Source: UBA974 sp002292405
GTDB taxonomy: Bacteria > Bacteroidota > Bacteroidia > Flavobacteriales_D > Sanyastnellaceae
Assembly: GCA_943842425.1 (NCBI GenBank)
Contig: CALTBR010000002.1
Coordinates: 434,001-498,000 of the forward strand
Direction of reading: 5' to 3'
Length of the DNA stretch: 64,000 bases
Part shown: in pieces, positions 35,091-45,078 of the stretch
Numbering within the stretch: position 1 is the first letter of the stretch
Layout of the letters: each line of letters starts with the position of its first letter
Notes under the pieces: model-generated
Databases searched by the model: none
What the model saw: only the letters and a program-made list of their open reading frames with translations
What the model was told of the DNA's origin: nothing
Program-made: the position numbers and the translations under genes

Positions 35091-36410
35091 TTAGTATCTG
35101 TACTCGTCAGACTTATAAGGACCGTCTACTGGTACTCCTATGTAATCCGCTTGTTGCTGAGATAAAACTTCTAGAACAACTCCAACTTTTTCAAGGTGAA
35201 GCCGCGCTACTTTCTCATCAAGGTTTTTAGGTAGTGTGTAAACTTTGTTCTCGTATTGATCGGCTCTCAACCAAAGCTCCAATTGTGCAAGCACTTGGTT
35301 AGAGAATGAATTACTCATCACGAAACTGGGGTGCCCTGTAGCACAACCTAAGTTTACCAAACGACCCTCAGCAAGAACAATAAGGTCTTTTCCATTAATC
35401 GTATATTTATCAACCTGTGGCTTGATCTCATCCTTGGAATTTCCATGGTTTCCGTTGAGCCATGCCATATCAATTTCATTGTCAAAGTGACCGATATTGC
35501 ATACAATCGCCTTGTCCTTCAACGCCTCGAAGTGAGCGCCAGTAATAATATCCTTATTTCCAGTTGCAGTAACAATTATATCTGCTTCAGCACAAGCTTC
35601 AAGCATAGGCTTGACTTCGAAACCTTCCATTGCAGCTTGTAAAGCACAAATAGGGTCGATCTCACTTATTATAACCCTGCAACCAGCGTTGCGAAGAGAT
35701 TCAGCTGAACCTTTACCCACATCACCAAAGCCAGCAACAGCTGCAATTTTACCGGCCATCATAACATCAGTAGCTCTGCGGATAGCATCTACTAAAGACT
35801 CGCGACAACCATACTTGTTGTCGAACTTAGATTTAGTTACTGAGTCGTTAATATTGATGGCTGGCATATGAAGTGTGCCGTTTTTTTGACGATCATGAAG
35901 TCTCAATACTCCAGTGGTAGTTTCCTCAGAAATACCTTTTATTCCTCCTGCTATTTCAGGGAATCTATCCAGTACCATGTTCGTTAGATCTCCTCCATCA
36001 TCTAAGATTAAATTAAGGGGCTTGCGGTCTTCTCCAAAGTGAAGAGTTTGTTCTATACACCAATCAAACTCCTCCTCAGTGAGTCCTTTCCAAGCATATA
36101 CAGCAACACCCGTAGCAGCGATTGCGGCAGCAGCGTGATCCTGAGTAGAGAATATATTACATGAAGACCAAGTGACATCAGCACCCAACTCAACAAGAGT
36201 TTCGATAAGAACAGCTGTCTGAATGGTCATGTGTAAGCAACCCGCTATGCGAGCTCCACTGAGAGGCTTTGAAGGCCCAAATTCTTTACGAATAGCCATT
36301 AAACCTGGCATCTCAGCCTCAGCTAAACGTATTTCTTTTCTACCCCAATCAGCAAGGTTAATATCCTTCACTTTATATGGAAGATAGGATGTATTAGTTG
36401 ATAAATTCAT
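35091..36410 (-). CDS. ahcY: Adenosylhomocysteinase
   Basis: Reversibly hydrolyses S-adenosylhomocysteine to homocysteine and adenosine, keeping methylation reactions running. The 439-residue enzyme shows the substrate loop GCLHMTIQTAVLIETL, the Rossmann NAD loop VAGFGDVGKGSAESLR, DEIDxI-like SEIDPICALQA, the conserved ATGHPSFVMSNSFSNQ and a C-terminal Lys/Tyr tail (YKSDEYRY) used to complete the NAD site of the neighbouring subunit. A promoter box lies four bases before the ATG. Confidence 0.97.
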   Translation of the reverse strand: MNLSTNTSYLPYKVKDINLADWGRKEIRLAEAEMPGLMAIRKEFGPSKPLSGARIAGCLHMTIQTAVLIETLVELGADVTWSSCNIFSTQDHAAAAIAATGVAVYAWKGLTEEEFDWCIEQTLHFGEDRKPLNLILDDGGDLTNMVLDRFPEIAGGIKGISEETTTGVLRLHDRQKNGTLHMPAININDSVTKSKFDNKYGCRESLVDAIRRATDVMMAGKIAAVAGFGDVGKGSAESLRNAGCRVIISEIDPICALQAAMEGFEVKPMLEACAEADIIVTATGNKDIITGAHFEALKDKAIVCNIGHFDNEIDMAWLNGNHGNSKDEIKPQVDKYTINGKDLIVLAEGRLVNLGCATGHPSFVMSNSFSNQVLAQLELWLRADQYENKVYTLPKNLDEKVARLHLEKVGVVLEVLSQQQADYIGVPVDGPYKSDEYRY

Positions 36411-36414
36411 GGTA

Positions 36415-36422
36415 CAAATTTA
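36415..36422 (-). promoter_or_regulatory. Candidate -7 box (TAAATTTG) for ahcY
   Basis: On the minus strand, an exact TAnnTTTG ends four bases before the ahcY ATG, so the transcript would start almost at the start codon. The opposite strand has a similar TAACTTTA (36447-36454) four bases before the phosphopantetheinyl transferase ATG. Neither has an obvious -33 TTG. Confidence 0.4.
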
Positions 36423-36458
36423 CGAAACGAATTGCTATCTTGGACTTAACTTTACATT

Positions 36459-37067
36459 ATGGGAATAGTCCTAGCAACAAAGTATGTTAATGTTTTCGAA
36501 AAGACGAATGAAGATGTCCTTAAGCGTGTGAGCAAACACTATCCCAAGAGAGATACACGGGGGCTTTCGAAGAATAAAATTGCAGAGCACGAGGCTGTTA
36601 TCAATTGTCTTCACGAGCTACTAGGAAGCAAAGATTGGTGGATTGAGCACGAGGAGAGTGGAAAACCTGTTCTATATATAAGTGGAGTTCGTGGAAATTT
36701 ATCGATTTCAATAAGCCACGTAATTGATCAAGTGAACAATACTAAGAGTATAGCTCACGCAGCGGTAATCTTACTTAGGGACACAACTCAAGAGAGTTCG
36801 AGGATAGGTGTTGATCTCGTCATTCAAGGTGACCCTAGATTAGAGCGCATAGCTGGTAGGGTGATGAGAAAAGAGGAAATAGAGGGGGGAAGATTGGAAG
36901 AGGTTTGGGCTTGTAAAGAAGCCATGTATAAAGCTTTCGGTCCAGGCCTTGACTTCGTGAAAGATTTAAAAGTGGACTTTCTATCAAAAGATTTAATAAG
37001 TGGAATGGGGAGGAAATGGGAAGTGATACGAAAGGGAAACACAGTGGTGGTGCTGGGGCCAGTGTAA
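36459..37067 (+). CDS. 4'-phosphopantetheinyl transferase superfamily protein
   Basis: Would transfer phosphopantetheine from CoA to a carrier protein. The 202-residue protein shows the superfamily landmarks: LSISISH (about 81-87), IGVDL with D119, and WACKEAMYKAFG with E154 and K158. The second acidic ligand often seen two residues after the Asp is V121 here, as in a number of non-canonical members. No carrier-protein gene is adjacent. Convergent with rpmH over a shared strong terminator. Confidence 0.85.
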   Translation: MGIVLATKYVNVFEKTNEDVLKRVSKHYPKRDTRGLSKNKIAEHEAVINCLHELLGSKDWWIEHEESGKPVLYISGVRGNLSISISHVIDQVNNTKSIAHAAVILLRDTTQESSRIGVDLVIQGDPRLERIAGRVMRKEEIEGGRLEEVWACKEAMYKAFGPGLDFVKDLKVDFLSKDLISGMGRKWEVIRKGNTVVVLGPV

Positions 37068-37077
37068 ACGCTTAACG

Positions 37078-37109
37078 CAACAAGGGAACCCCATGTGGTT
37101 CCCTTGTTG
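37078..37109. terminator. Bidirectional terminator between phosphopantetheinyl transferase and rpmH
   Basis: A perfect 13-bp inverted repeat: CAACAAGGGAACC (37078-37090) and GGTTCCCTTGTTG (37097-37109) around a 6-base loop. It lies between convergent genes and can end transcription from both sides, although the T tracts are short. Confidence 0.8.
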
Positions 37110-37152
37110 TAATAAGCTGTTTTAGAACTACTCTAGCTCTGGATAGAATGTT

Positions 37153-37323
37153 CTATCTCTGGATACCTTTGTGACGACGCTCAGTAGAAACACTAAGTTT
37201 CATGCGGCCTTTTCGTCGACGGGCGTTTAAAACATTACGACCGCTAGCAGACGCCATACGTTTACGAAAACCGTGCTTGTTGCGGCGCTTTCGAACTGAA
37301 GGTTGAAATGTTCTTTTTGGCAT
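37153..37323 (-). CDS. rpmH: 50S ribosomal protein L34
   Basis: A 56-residue, highly basic protein: MPKRTFQPS, RKRRNKHGFRKRM, GRNVLNARRRKGR and a LSVS segment, which is L34 along its full length. The ATG is at 37323 and the TAG at 37153-37155. The gene stands alone; rnpA and dnaA, its usual neighbours in many bacteria, are not beside it. A good promoter lies upstream on the same strand and a hairpin terminator downstream. Confidence 0.97.
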   Translation of the reverse strand: MPKRTFQPSVRKRRNKHGFRKRMASASGRNVLNARRRKGRMKLSVSTERRHKGIQR

Positions 37324-37354
37324 GATTTCTATTTTTCCCTTTTATAGAGGAGGG

Positions 37355-37386
37355 CAAAGATAGTGAACTCTTTCTTTACTCACAAC
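37355..37386 (-). promoter_or_regulatory. Promoter for rpmH
   Basis: On the minus strand, TATCTTTG (37362-37355) matches the -7 consensus TAnnTTTG, with GTTG at 37386-37383 as the -33 element and a 20-base spacer. The predicted leader is about 25 bases. This is the best-formed promoter I see in the window. Confidence 0.6.
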
Positions 37387-37414
37387 CCCTTTTTAGTTGC
37401 TAAATTCGCACTAT

Positions 37415-39256
37415 ATGAAGAGCCAAACTACAACGACTACCGAAAAGAAGAAGAAGAAGCGACTTAAAATATCGGATCTGCGTGGTTTTGCACAGATGGC
37501 ACCCTATTTAAAACCACACAGACTAGGTTTTGCGTTGGGGATTGTATTAATCACGATTTCCAGTATTCTTACACTTTTTGTAACGAGATTATGGGGACAG
37601 CTAGGTGGAGTAGGTATCATGGGAGGAAATGAAAACATTTCCGCAAGTGACCTTGAAACAGGATTCTTAGCAAACTTCAACTTTAACAACCTAGAGGCAA
37701 TCGGAGTGACAATTGCAATCGTCCTTGTTGTACAGGCTTCTCTAAGTTTTATACGCGTTTATCTTTTTGCGAATATGACTGAAAAAATGATGCTCACAAT
37801 GCGACGCGATGCCTTCGAAGCTGTGATAAGTATGCCCATGAACTTCTATCACGACAAGCGAGTTGGTGATGTTAACAGTCGTATTTCTGCAGATATAGCA
37901 TCAATTCAAGACACTTTCACTACAACTTTAGCAGAGCTGATACGCCAAACAATCATGCTCGTAGGTGGCATTGCCGCACTCGCTTATTTTTCAGTCGATT
38001 TAACCTTAATGATGCTTATGACTCTCCCTGTAGTGGTTCTTGTCGCAATCGTATTTGGGAAATTTATCAAGCGCTTGTCTAAAGAAACGCAAGATGAAAT
38101 TGCCTCGTCAAATGTCATCGTTCAAGAAGTGCTAACCGGCATCATTAACGTGAAGGCTTTTGCAAATGAGTGGTACGAACGAAATCGATATGCAAATAGT
38201 ATCAGAACAGTTAGAAATCTTGCGATGAAAGGTGCTATAGGGCGCGGAGCTTTCGCAAGCTTCATCATTCTATTTATTTTCGGAGCCATCACGCTCGTGA
38301 TTTTTAAGGGTGCGGCGCTTATGCAATCCGGTGAGTTGGCTTCGGAGCATTTTTTTACGTTCCTTTTGATGACGGGTCTTGTTGCTGGAAGTGTTGGTGG
38401 GCTTGCGAATCTATTCGGGATAGTCCAAAAAGGCTTAGGTGCTGTTGAATCTCTTATGGATCTACTCAATGAAAAACGTGAGATAAGAAGTATTACTAAA
38501 GAAGTCAAATCATACGATTTACGAAAGCCTTTAAAGTTTGAGAATGTCCATTTTCATTATAACTCACGTAAAGAACTCGCCATACTTTCAAATCTCTCGC
38601 TTGAGATGAAAGCCGGAGAACAAATCGCTCTTGTTGGACCAAGTGGAGCTGGTAAGTCAACGATTGCTTCCCTCCTTCTTCGATTTGAATCTCCCGTATC
38701 AGGATCGATTACAATTGACGGAGAGGATGTCAGCGAAATGGATCTCCGCGGATTTCGAAAAAGAATAGGGTACGTACCACAAGAAGTAATCCTTTTCGGA
38801 GACGATATCAGATCTAACATTGCATATGGAAAACTAGATGCCACAGACTCAGAAATTCACGATGCAGCAAAACGAGCTAACGCCATAGATTTTATCGAAT
38901 CCTTTCCAGAAGGCTTCAGCACAATTGTTGGTGAGCGTGGAATCCAACTATCAGGTGGGCAAAGACAACGTATCGCAATCGCTAGAGCTATTCTACGGGA
39001 CCCTGATATATTAATCCTTGATGAAGCCACAAGTGCACTCGACAGTGTTTCTGAAAAAGAAGTCCAGATCGCACTTGAAGAACTTATGAAGGATCGTAGC
39101 ACCCTTATCATTGCCCACAGATTAAGCACTATAAAGAATGCACACCGCATCGTAGTACTCGTAGATGGTTCAGTTGTTGAAACGGGAACTCACTCTAAAT
39201 TGATTGAAAATAAGGGGGCATATTATAGACAGATTCAATCCCAAGATTTCAAGTAA
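37415..39256 (+). CDS. ABC exporter, ATPase fused to permease (MsbA-like)
   Basis: A 613-residue half-transporter that would work as a homodimer in the inner membrane. An N-terminal Lys-rich tail is followed by six helices (about 30-330), then the ATPase: Walker A GPSGAGKST, Q-loop YVPQEVILFGD, signature LSGGQRQRIAIARA, Walker B ILILDEATSALD and H-loop IIAHRLSTI. Closest in style to MsbA/BmrA lipid or drug flippases. I use ATG 37415; a TTG at 37397 is less likely. A TAAATTCG box (37401-37408) lies six bases before the ATG. Confidence 0.92.
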   Translation: MKSQTTTTTEKKKKKRLKISDLRGFAQMAPYLKPHRLGFALGIVLITISSILTLFVTRLWGQLGGVGIMGGNENISASDLETGFLANFNFNNLEAIGVTIAIVLVVQASLSFIRVYLFANMTEKMMLTMRRDAFEAVISMPMNFYHDKRVGDVNSRISADIASIQDTFTTTLAELIRQTIMLVGGIAALAYFSVDLTLMMLMTLPVVVLVAIVFGKFIKRLSKETQDEIASSNVIVQEVLTGIINVKAFANEWYERNRYANSIRTVRNLAMKGAIGRGAFASFIILFIFGAITLVIFKGAALMQSGELASEHFFTFLLMTGLVAGSVGGLANLFGIVQKGLGAVESLMDLLNEKREIRSITKEVKSYDLRKPLKFENVHFHYNSRKELAILSNLSLEMKAGEQIALVGPSGAGKSTIASLLLRFESPVSGSITIDGEDVSEMDLRGFRKRIGYVPQEVILFGDDIRSNIAYGKLDATDSEIHDAAKRANAIDFIESFPEGFSTIVGERGIQLSGGQRQRIAIARAILRDPDILILDEATSALDSVSEKEVQIALEELMKDRSTLIIAHRLSTIKNAHRIVVLVDGSVVETGTHSKLIENKGAYYRQIQSQDFK

Positions 39257-39345
39257 CTTGCACTCATGGCAAAACGCGAAAGATATCTTGCTCAGTCTGG
39301 AATCTAATCTCGACAACTTATCATTTACTCCATTCACTTTCGAAA

Positions 39346-40689
39346 TCACTCAGCCATTAATGGTGCTCTGAGTGCTCCCATAAGTCTCTGAACTTCAACG
39401 TACGCTCCACGCCAAAGAAGGAGAGCGCTAAGTTCATTTACTCTCGCCCTTTGGAGGGCAACTTCTAGAGATCTATAGTCGAGAGCGTTAATTACACCGT
39501 TTTTATAAGAGCTCTCAGCTATCTCTAATGATGTTGTCGCGTTATGAGTAGCTTGAACACATAGGGCGTGAACAGAAGCCCCTAGTGTGTATCTGTCGTA
39601 GGCATTGTTTGCGATAGAGCTCACCTGATATCTAGTATTTTCAACATCTAAGACGGCAATATCTGCTTGTATTTTTGCAAGAGAAATAGAACGCCGTGTC
39701 GCACCGCCATTTAACAGATTGAAGTTTAGAGTTAAAAGAGCAGAAGTGTTCACTGAACGACCCGACGCTTCTAAATCTGCTCCTTCTGATGAAAACTTAG
39801 AAAAAGCATCAGAGAAAGAAGCGTTTAATCCAAGTACAGGATATAGAAAGGCTTGAGCTTGCTTCACTCCACTTTGAGAAATGCTTTCTGAGAGTAAAGC
39901 ATTTTGTAAGCTTGTGTTATCTAATAAAACTGCGATACTTATATCTGATGAACTTGGTAGATCAGGTGGAGAAACCAGTTTATCTGTTAGAGTCCAAAGA
40001 ACACTCTCGGAATCACCCATTAAGAGATTGAGGTTGCGAAATGCCGATTTAACAGCGACTCCTTGTTGAAGCCATGAAGTGCTGTCAGCAAGAATTGCAT
40101 TTTCAAACTGTAATCGATCGAAGGTGCCGGCAGCTCCATAAGATTCACTTAACTTAATCTCATTAAGGCGTTGGCGACTTAGCGACATTGACTCGGCAAG
40201 TACACTTAGGAGCTCTGTTTGAAGAAGAACGTTGTGATAGGTTCTGTCAACAGCTTCAACAGTTTGTTCGATAATGAGAGCAGCTTGACCTTCTGACTGA
40301 GATTCGAGGAGGTCGAGACGCGACTTTGAAGTAAACATTCCCATGCCATTGAATAAAGTCCAATTAAAATTTACACCAGCGTTGATACCGTCCGTTTCAA
40401 ATTTCTCCTGTATGAATGATGTGGGGTTCTCCGTTTGGTCAGAAACGGAAGTGGATCCTGTGACGAAAGTGGAAAGAGTAGGAAGCGCTCCAGCAGCGCC
40501 CCAACTATTGCTAGTTGCTGCAGCTTCGGTGCGCAGGTGAGCCGTCCTAATGCCTAAGTTCGAATCGAGAGCTCGATGAATAGCTTCATCGAGACTAAGT
40601 GTTGAATACAAATTTTCCTGAGCACTCAAACTCGTCATCGAAAAGAGCAATCCTATAACTGCTAGCGAGGGAGATATTAAGATTTTCAT
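39346..40689 (-). CDS. TolC-family outer-membrane protein of the RND pump
   Basis: A 447-residue outer-membrane factor with a signal peptide ending near SLSAQ. Paired OEP repeats are visible (LDSNLGIRTAHLR near the N-terminus, GVINALDYRSLEVALQRARV near the end), with long heptad helices and a GALPTLS turn. Its start overlaps the end of the RND permease gene (ATGA, 40686-40689). It is the last gene of the leftward operon adaptor-permease-TolC. Confidence 0.9.
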   Translation of the reverse strand: MKILISPSLAVIGLLFSMTSLSAQENLYSTLSLDEAIHRALDSNLGIRTAHLRTEAAATSNSWGAAGALPTLSTFVTGSTSVSDQTENPTSFIQEKFETDGINAGVNFNWTLFNGMGMFTSKSRLDLLESQSEGQAALIIEQTVEAVDRTYHNVLLQTELLSVLAESMSLSRQRLNEIKLSESYGAAGTFDRLQFENAILADSTSWLQQGVAVKSAFRNLNLLMGDSESVLWTLTDKLVSPPDLPSSSDISIAVLLDNTSLQNALLSESISQSGVKQAQAFLYPVLGLNASFSDAFSKFSSEGADLEASGRSVNTSALLTLNFNLLNGGATRRSISLAKIQADIAVLDVENTRYQVSSIANNAYDRYTLGASVHALCVQATHNATTSLEIAESSYKNGVINALDYRSLEVALQRARVNELSALLLWRGAYVEVQRLMGALRAPLMAE

Positions 40690-43600
40690 TTTTCTGCTAG
40701 ATCTTCCGTGTTAGACATTACACCGAGCTCTGATTCCAGTGATGCAGCATGGTGCTTTTCTCGGTTAGAGGGTTCAGCATCTTTTGACGATAGCCATCTG
40801 CCATCTGAAATCCAGATCCAACTTCGATGCAATGGATTAATCCACTTCAAGTAAACAGGCAGAAGAATTAGGATAATCACTGTCACAAATAGCAGCCCGA
40901 ATGCAACTGATATTGCCATAGGAATTAGGAATTGAGCCTGGAAACTTTTATTGAGCATTAAAGGAGCAAGGCCTGCAACCGTAGTCACTGATGTGAGTAG
41001 TATTGGACGGAATCTATTCATTCCAGATTCCCAAATAGCTTCGTTTACACTCATCCCATCCTTTAAATAGCTATTATATGCAGCTACAAAAACCAGAGCA
41101 TCGTTTACAAGGATTCCAATAAGTGCAAGCAACCCAAGAAAAGAAAATAAACTCAGTTGGGCTCCAAGCAGCCAGTGGCCCAAACTAATTCCTACTAAGC
41201 CAAATGGTATAAGTGCGAAAACCGCCAATCCCTGTAATGGAGATCTAAATGTGAGAACGATCACTAAAAACATCAAGGCGAAAATTAAAGGCATTACTTT
41301 GCTGATTGAGTTTTGCGATTTTGAAACTTCTCGATTTTGTCCTTCATAACTTACACGGACATTGGGATATCTAGTTAAGATAGCTGGAACGATTACTGAC
41401 TTAAGTTCTGTAACGATGTCTGTAGCACTTGCTTTAGGATTTGCTAAATCCGCTGAAACTTGAACTTCACGCATTCCATAGATGCGTTTAATTGCCGAAA
41501 CCCCTCGTTCTACGTTGATTTTACATATTTCTGTGAAAGGTATCTCGTCGCCTGTTACAGTGCGGAGTTGGAAATTTTCAAGTGATCCAATAGAGGCCCT
41601 GTCGCGCTCGTCGAGTCTCACCCATACGCGAACTTCGTCACGTCCTCTTTGTAGCCTTTGCACCTCTAAACCATAAAAGGCTTGACGTATTTGGGATAAA
41701 ATTTCTCCCTCATTAAATCCAAGATGATAAGCACGAGGCAGAAGAGTGACACTGATTTCCTGAAGTCCCTCTTGATTGCTATCTGAGACATCTTTCAAAT
41801 CATCACGCTTTTGCATTTCAACTTTAAGTTCATTTGTAGCAGCATCTAGGGTTTCAAGGTCGTTGCCTAACAACGAAACCGAAACCGCTCTACCGAATGG
41901 AGAGAATGCAGCAAAACTTAAGTTCTCAGCACCATAAACAACACCTACCTTCTCTCGGATTCTAGAAGTGATCTCCGTACTTTGAATGCCACGATTTTCT
42001 CCATCTAAAAACTGAATATTGAGTGAGCCTAAATGTGATTTAGGCCCTACTTTTTTATCAATAGACATAATTGTCTGTAGGCTGTCATTGCGTTCTGAGT
42101 TGAACTCATCATTCACTTCCCAAACAGCTTTTTCAATTCTGTTTAACTTCTCAAGTGTGATCCCCTCTCTTGTTCCAGCTTGCATTGTTAGGGTTACGTT
42201 CAGGTTATCTCCTTCTATAAAAGGGAAGAATGTAGTTTTAACAAACCCGCCACCTATAAGACCTGGAACGGTGATGAGGAAAATAGAAAATATTACACTG
42301 AAGGAAATCCAAGGACGGCGTATGGTAAATTTCAGAAGTGGAGCATAAAAAGTATCGCGAAATCCGTTGAGGATTTTTCTCATTCCGCGTTCTAGTTTGT
42401 TTGGTTTAAATCCTCTTTTTAAAGCTTTAGAGTTTCCGATGTGAGCAGGAAGAATAAAAGCTCCTTCTATGAGAGAAAATATGAGCGTTAAAATAATGAC
42501 GACTGCCATATCCTGGAAAAAGTCTCCGAGTGTACCTTCAATGTAAAAGAAAGAGGAAAAAGCGATTACAGTGGTTACGATGGCAGAAAAAACGGCCGGA
42601 AGAACCTCCATCGTTCCTTCAACAGTCGCATCAATACGCGAGTATCCTCGTTCGAACTTCCGATATATATTCTCTGCAATCACGATTCCGTCATCCACGA
42701 GAATTCCTATAACGAGTATCATTCCGAAAAGACTGATCACATTAATTGTGATGCCTGCCATATCTGCAAAAACAAACATTCCAGCAAAAGATACAGGTAT
42801 GGCAAGAGCTACCCAGAATGCCAGTCTTAGGTTTAAGAATAGCGCAAGGAAAAGCAACACAAGAAGAAACCCAATCACCCCATTATTAACCAACAGATCA
42901 ATACGCTGGTTTAGCACCACCGATTGATCGAGGACAATATCGATCTTCAAATCTCCTCCTCTCACATTATATGCTTCTATATACGATCTCACATATTCCG
43001 TCACGTCAAGAATAGACTCCGTATTGAGACTATTAACAGTAATTGAAACCGATGGTTTACCATTAAACCAGTTTCTAGACGGATCTCCCTCAGCCCACTT
43101 ATCAGTAACATCTGCTACATCTGACAATCTAACAATCCTGCCATCTCTATCAGCTCTTATTACAATATCCTTAAGCTCTGTTGCAGTGTACTCTTTATAT
43201 CTCCCACGAATTATAAGTTCCTCCTTATCTCCCTTAATTATTCCACCTGTCGTTTCGATATTAGTAGCCCTGACGGCTTGAGCTACCTGCGCAATGCTTA
43301 TCCCTAACTCACTTAAGCTATTTTCTCTAACAGATATTTCAATTTCTTCATCTGGAAATCCCGACAGATAAATTTGAGAAATATCATTCGAAGTTTTTAG
43401 ATCTAACTCTATTTTTCTTGCCTCAGATTTTAGAAGGTGTAGATCTGAGGATCCTGTAACTGCAAAAACAATTGCAATATTTTCTGGTTCCTGCTTGAAG
43501 ATAATCGGAGGCTCCATACCGGCAGGAAAAGACGCGATTTTATCTACGGCATTCTTTACATCTTGGAGCGCTTGGTCTGTTTTATTCGCTGTACGAACTT

Positions 43601-43883
43601 CAACAAGAATACTCCCGGCGTTCTCTGTACAGGTAGACGTAACAAGATCGATATTCGCTATGCCTTGAAGGTTCTCCTCAATCTTAGCAACAATTCCATC
43701 CTCAATTTCTTCTGGTGAAGCTCCGAGATATACAACTTGAATGGCGATGAGTTTCGAATCAATTTCGGGAAAGAAGTTCGATCGCAAATTCGACATTCCC
43801 ACAAAACCAAAAACCAATATAGACAGCATTAAGAGGTCTCCAACAATGTGGTGCTGAACGAAAAATTTTATGACATTTCTCAT
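40686..43883 (-). CDS. RND-family efflux permease (HAE1/AcrB type)
   Basis: A 1065-residue inner-membrane pump. The N-terminus (HHIVGDLLMLSILVFGFVG) is helix 1; ASPEEIEDGIVAKIEE is the first porter domain; the proton-relay helix 4 is visible as GILVDDGIVIAENIY with two Asp; a second half repeats the design (LLALIGILVNDALVFVAAYN). It should extrude amphiphilic compounds using the proton gradient. Only two bases separate it from the adaptor gene upstream. Substrate unknown. Confidence 0.94.
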   Translation of the reverse strand: MRNVIKFFVQHHIVGDLLMLSILVFGFVGMSNLRSNFFPEIDSKLIAIQVVYLGASPEEIEDGIVAKIEENLQGIANIDLVTSTCTENAGSILVEVRTANKTDQALQDVKNAVDKIASFPAGMEPPIIFKQEPENIAIVFAVTGSSDLHLLKSEARKIELDLKTSNDISQIYLSGFPDEEIEISVRENSLSELGISIAQVAQAVRATNIETTGGIIKGDKEELIIRGRYKEYTATELKDIVIRADRDGRIVRLSDVADVTDKWAEGDPSRNWFNGKPSVSITVNSLNTESILDVTEYVRSYIEAYNVRGGDLKIDIVLDQSVVLNQRIDLLVNNGVIGFLLVLLFLALFLNLRLAFWVALAIPVSFAGMFVFADMAGITINVISLFGMILVIGILVDDGIVIAENIYRKFERGYSRIDATVEGTMEVLPAVFSAIVTTVIAFSSFFYIEGTLGDFFQDMAVVIILTLIFSLIEGAFILPAHIGNSKALKRGFKPNKLERGMRKILNGFRDTFYAPLLKFTIRRPWISFSVIFSIFLITVPGLIGGGFVKTTFFPFIEGDNLNVTLTMQAGTREGITLEKLNRIEKAVWEVNDEFNSERNDSLQTIMSIDKKVGPKSHLGSLNIQFLDGENRGIQSTEITSRIREKVGVVYGAENLSFAAFSPFGRAVSVSLLGNDLETLDAATNELKVEMQKRDDLKDVSDSNQEGLQEISVTLLPRAYHLGFNEGEILSQIRQAFYGLEVQRLQRGRDEVRVWVRLDERDRASIGSLENFQLRTVTGDEIPFTEICKINVERGVSAIKRIYGMREVQVSADLANPKASATDIVTELKSVIVPAILTRYPNVRVSYEGQNREVSKSQNSISKVMPLIFALMFLVIVLTFRSPLQGLAVFALIPFGLVGISLGHWLLGAQLSLFSFLGLLALIGILVNDALVFVAAYNSYLKDGMSVNEAIWESGMNRFRPILLTSVTTVAGLAPLMLNKSFQAQFLIPMAISVAFGLLFVTVIILILLPVYLKWINPLHRSWIWISDGRWLSSKDAEPSNREKHHAASLESELGVMSNTEDLAEK

Positions 43884-43885
43884 GA

Positions 43886-45025
43886 CTATTGTCCGCTTTC
43901 GGTACCCGAAACTTCCATGCCCTCATAAGCTCCCACAACAGGTTCACTCAAGATTACTGTCCCATCTGGGATTCCAGATACAATGAGCGTTTTAATAGAC
44001 AGAAATTCTTGATTCGTATTTATTTTCTGAAGCTTATCAGACCTTACTCCAAAGATCTCTCCTTCTGAATCTAATAAATTAAGAGGAATTTCGACCACAT
44101 TTTTTATTTCAGAAGCTGAAATAAATCCAGACAAATATCTCCCATCTCTCATCTCGCCATCCATCAATTCATTCACTTTACAAAATACCGTTGCAGATTG
44201 TGTGGTCGAATTAACGTTACCCGAAACTCTATCCACCTTGCCTTCTGCAACTCTCAAACCATTCTCATCCTCAAAAACAACTTCAGCTCCAATCTTTAAA
44301 GACTTTAAATACCTTTCATGAACTGCCGTCTTAATTTCGTAAACACCAGTTCCAACGAATAATCCAACAGGCTGACCAGCGCGAACCAATGATCCTGGCC
44401 TCACCATCGCCTTCGCAACAAAACCGTCGAATGGTGCTCTAATGATGAACTTAGAAGCTCTGTCTTCTGACGCTTTAATGGTATGAAAACTGGCCTCTAC
44501 GCCTCTATTGACAATGAAGTACCCCTCTCTGTCAGTTGCCGACTTAGGTAATTCTGGAAGCGTTTTGGCCACGTCTATACTTGCTACATATGTATCCCAA
44601 ACCACAGATCTTTCAGGAAAATCTACCTTTATACTAGCGAGCATACCGGTAACAAGTTGAACAAATTTAGATCGAGCTCCTTTTAGGTTTGCTCTTGACT
44701 CTGTATCATCGAGGCTGAGAATTACATCTCCCTTTCTATAAGTTGTACCCTCGCGGAATTCAACTCCTCCGAGCTCAAGCACACCATTTACTTCAACAAA
44801 CAGGTCTATTCTATGCCAAGCTTCTACTCTACCCTCAACAGGGATTTTGGGGATAATGTCAGTATTTTTAACCACTTGCGTTAATACAGGTCGAGCGATG
44901 GTCTCTGGAAGGGAAACCTTCGGAGATTCCTTCATTCCTATTAAACCATTCATAACCAAAACTCCAACAATAAGTATAGCCGCTCCAGAGAGAAATCTTA
45001 AGGCTGTTTTAACTAAAGGTGACAT
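43886..45025 (-). CDS. RND efflux periplasmic adaptor (membrane fusion protein)
   Basis: A 379-residue adaptor. I start at ATG 45025 (MSPLVKTALRFLSG), since the upstream alternative at 45067 is a TTG. One N-terminal helix (about 9-30) is followed by a lipoyl half (VFVEVNGVLELGG type, EFREGTTYRKGDVIL), a short hairpin, the second half (IIRAPFDGFVAKAMVRPGS) and barrel domains. First gene of the pump operon; it begins about 50 bases after the stop of giant protein B on the same strand, so it may also be transcribed from B. Confidence 0.88.
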   Translation of the reverse strand: MSPLVKTALRFLSGAAILIVGVLVMNGLIGMKESPKVSLPETIARPVLTQVVKNTDIIPKIPVEGRVEAWHRIDLFVEVNGVLELGGVEFREGTTYRKGDVILSLDDTESRANLKGARSKFVQLVTGMLASIKVDFPERSVVWDTYVASIDVAKTLPELPKSATDREGYFIVNRGVEASFHTIKASEDRASKFIIRAPFDGFVAKAMVRPGSLVRAGQPVGLFVGTGVYEIKTAVHERYLKSLKIGAEVVFEDENGLRVAEGKVDRVSGNVNSTTQSATVFCKVNELMDGEMRDGRYLSGFISASEIKNVVEIPLNLLDSEGEIFGVRSDKLQKINTNQEFLSIKTLIVSGIPDGTVILSEPVVGAYEGMEVSGTESGQ

Positions 45026-45078
45026 TGATACACTTCTTAAATTTACTCGTAGTTTATAAAAGTGCAAATATCGTTCAC

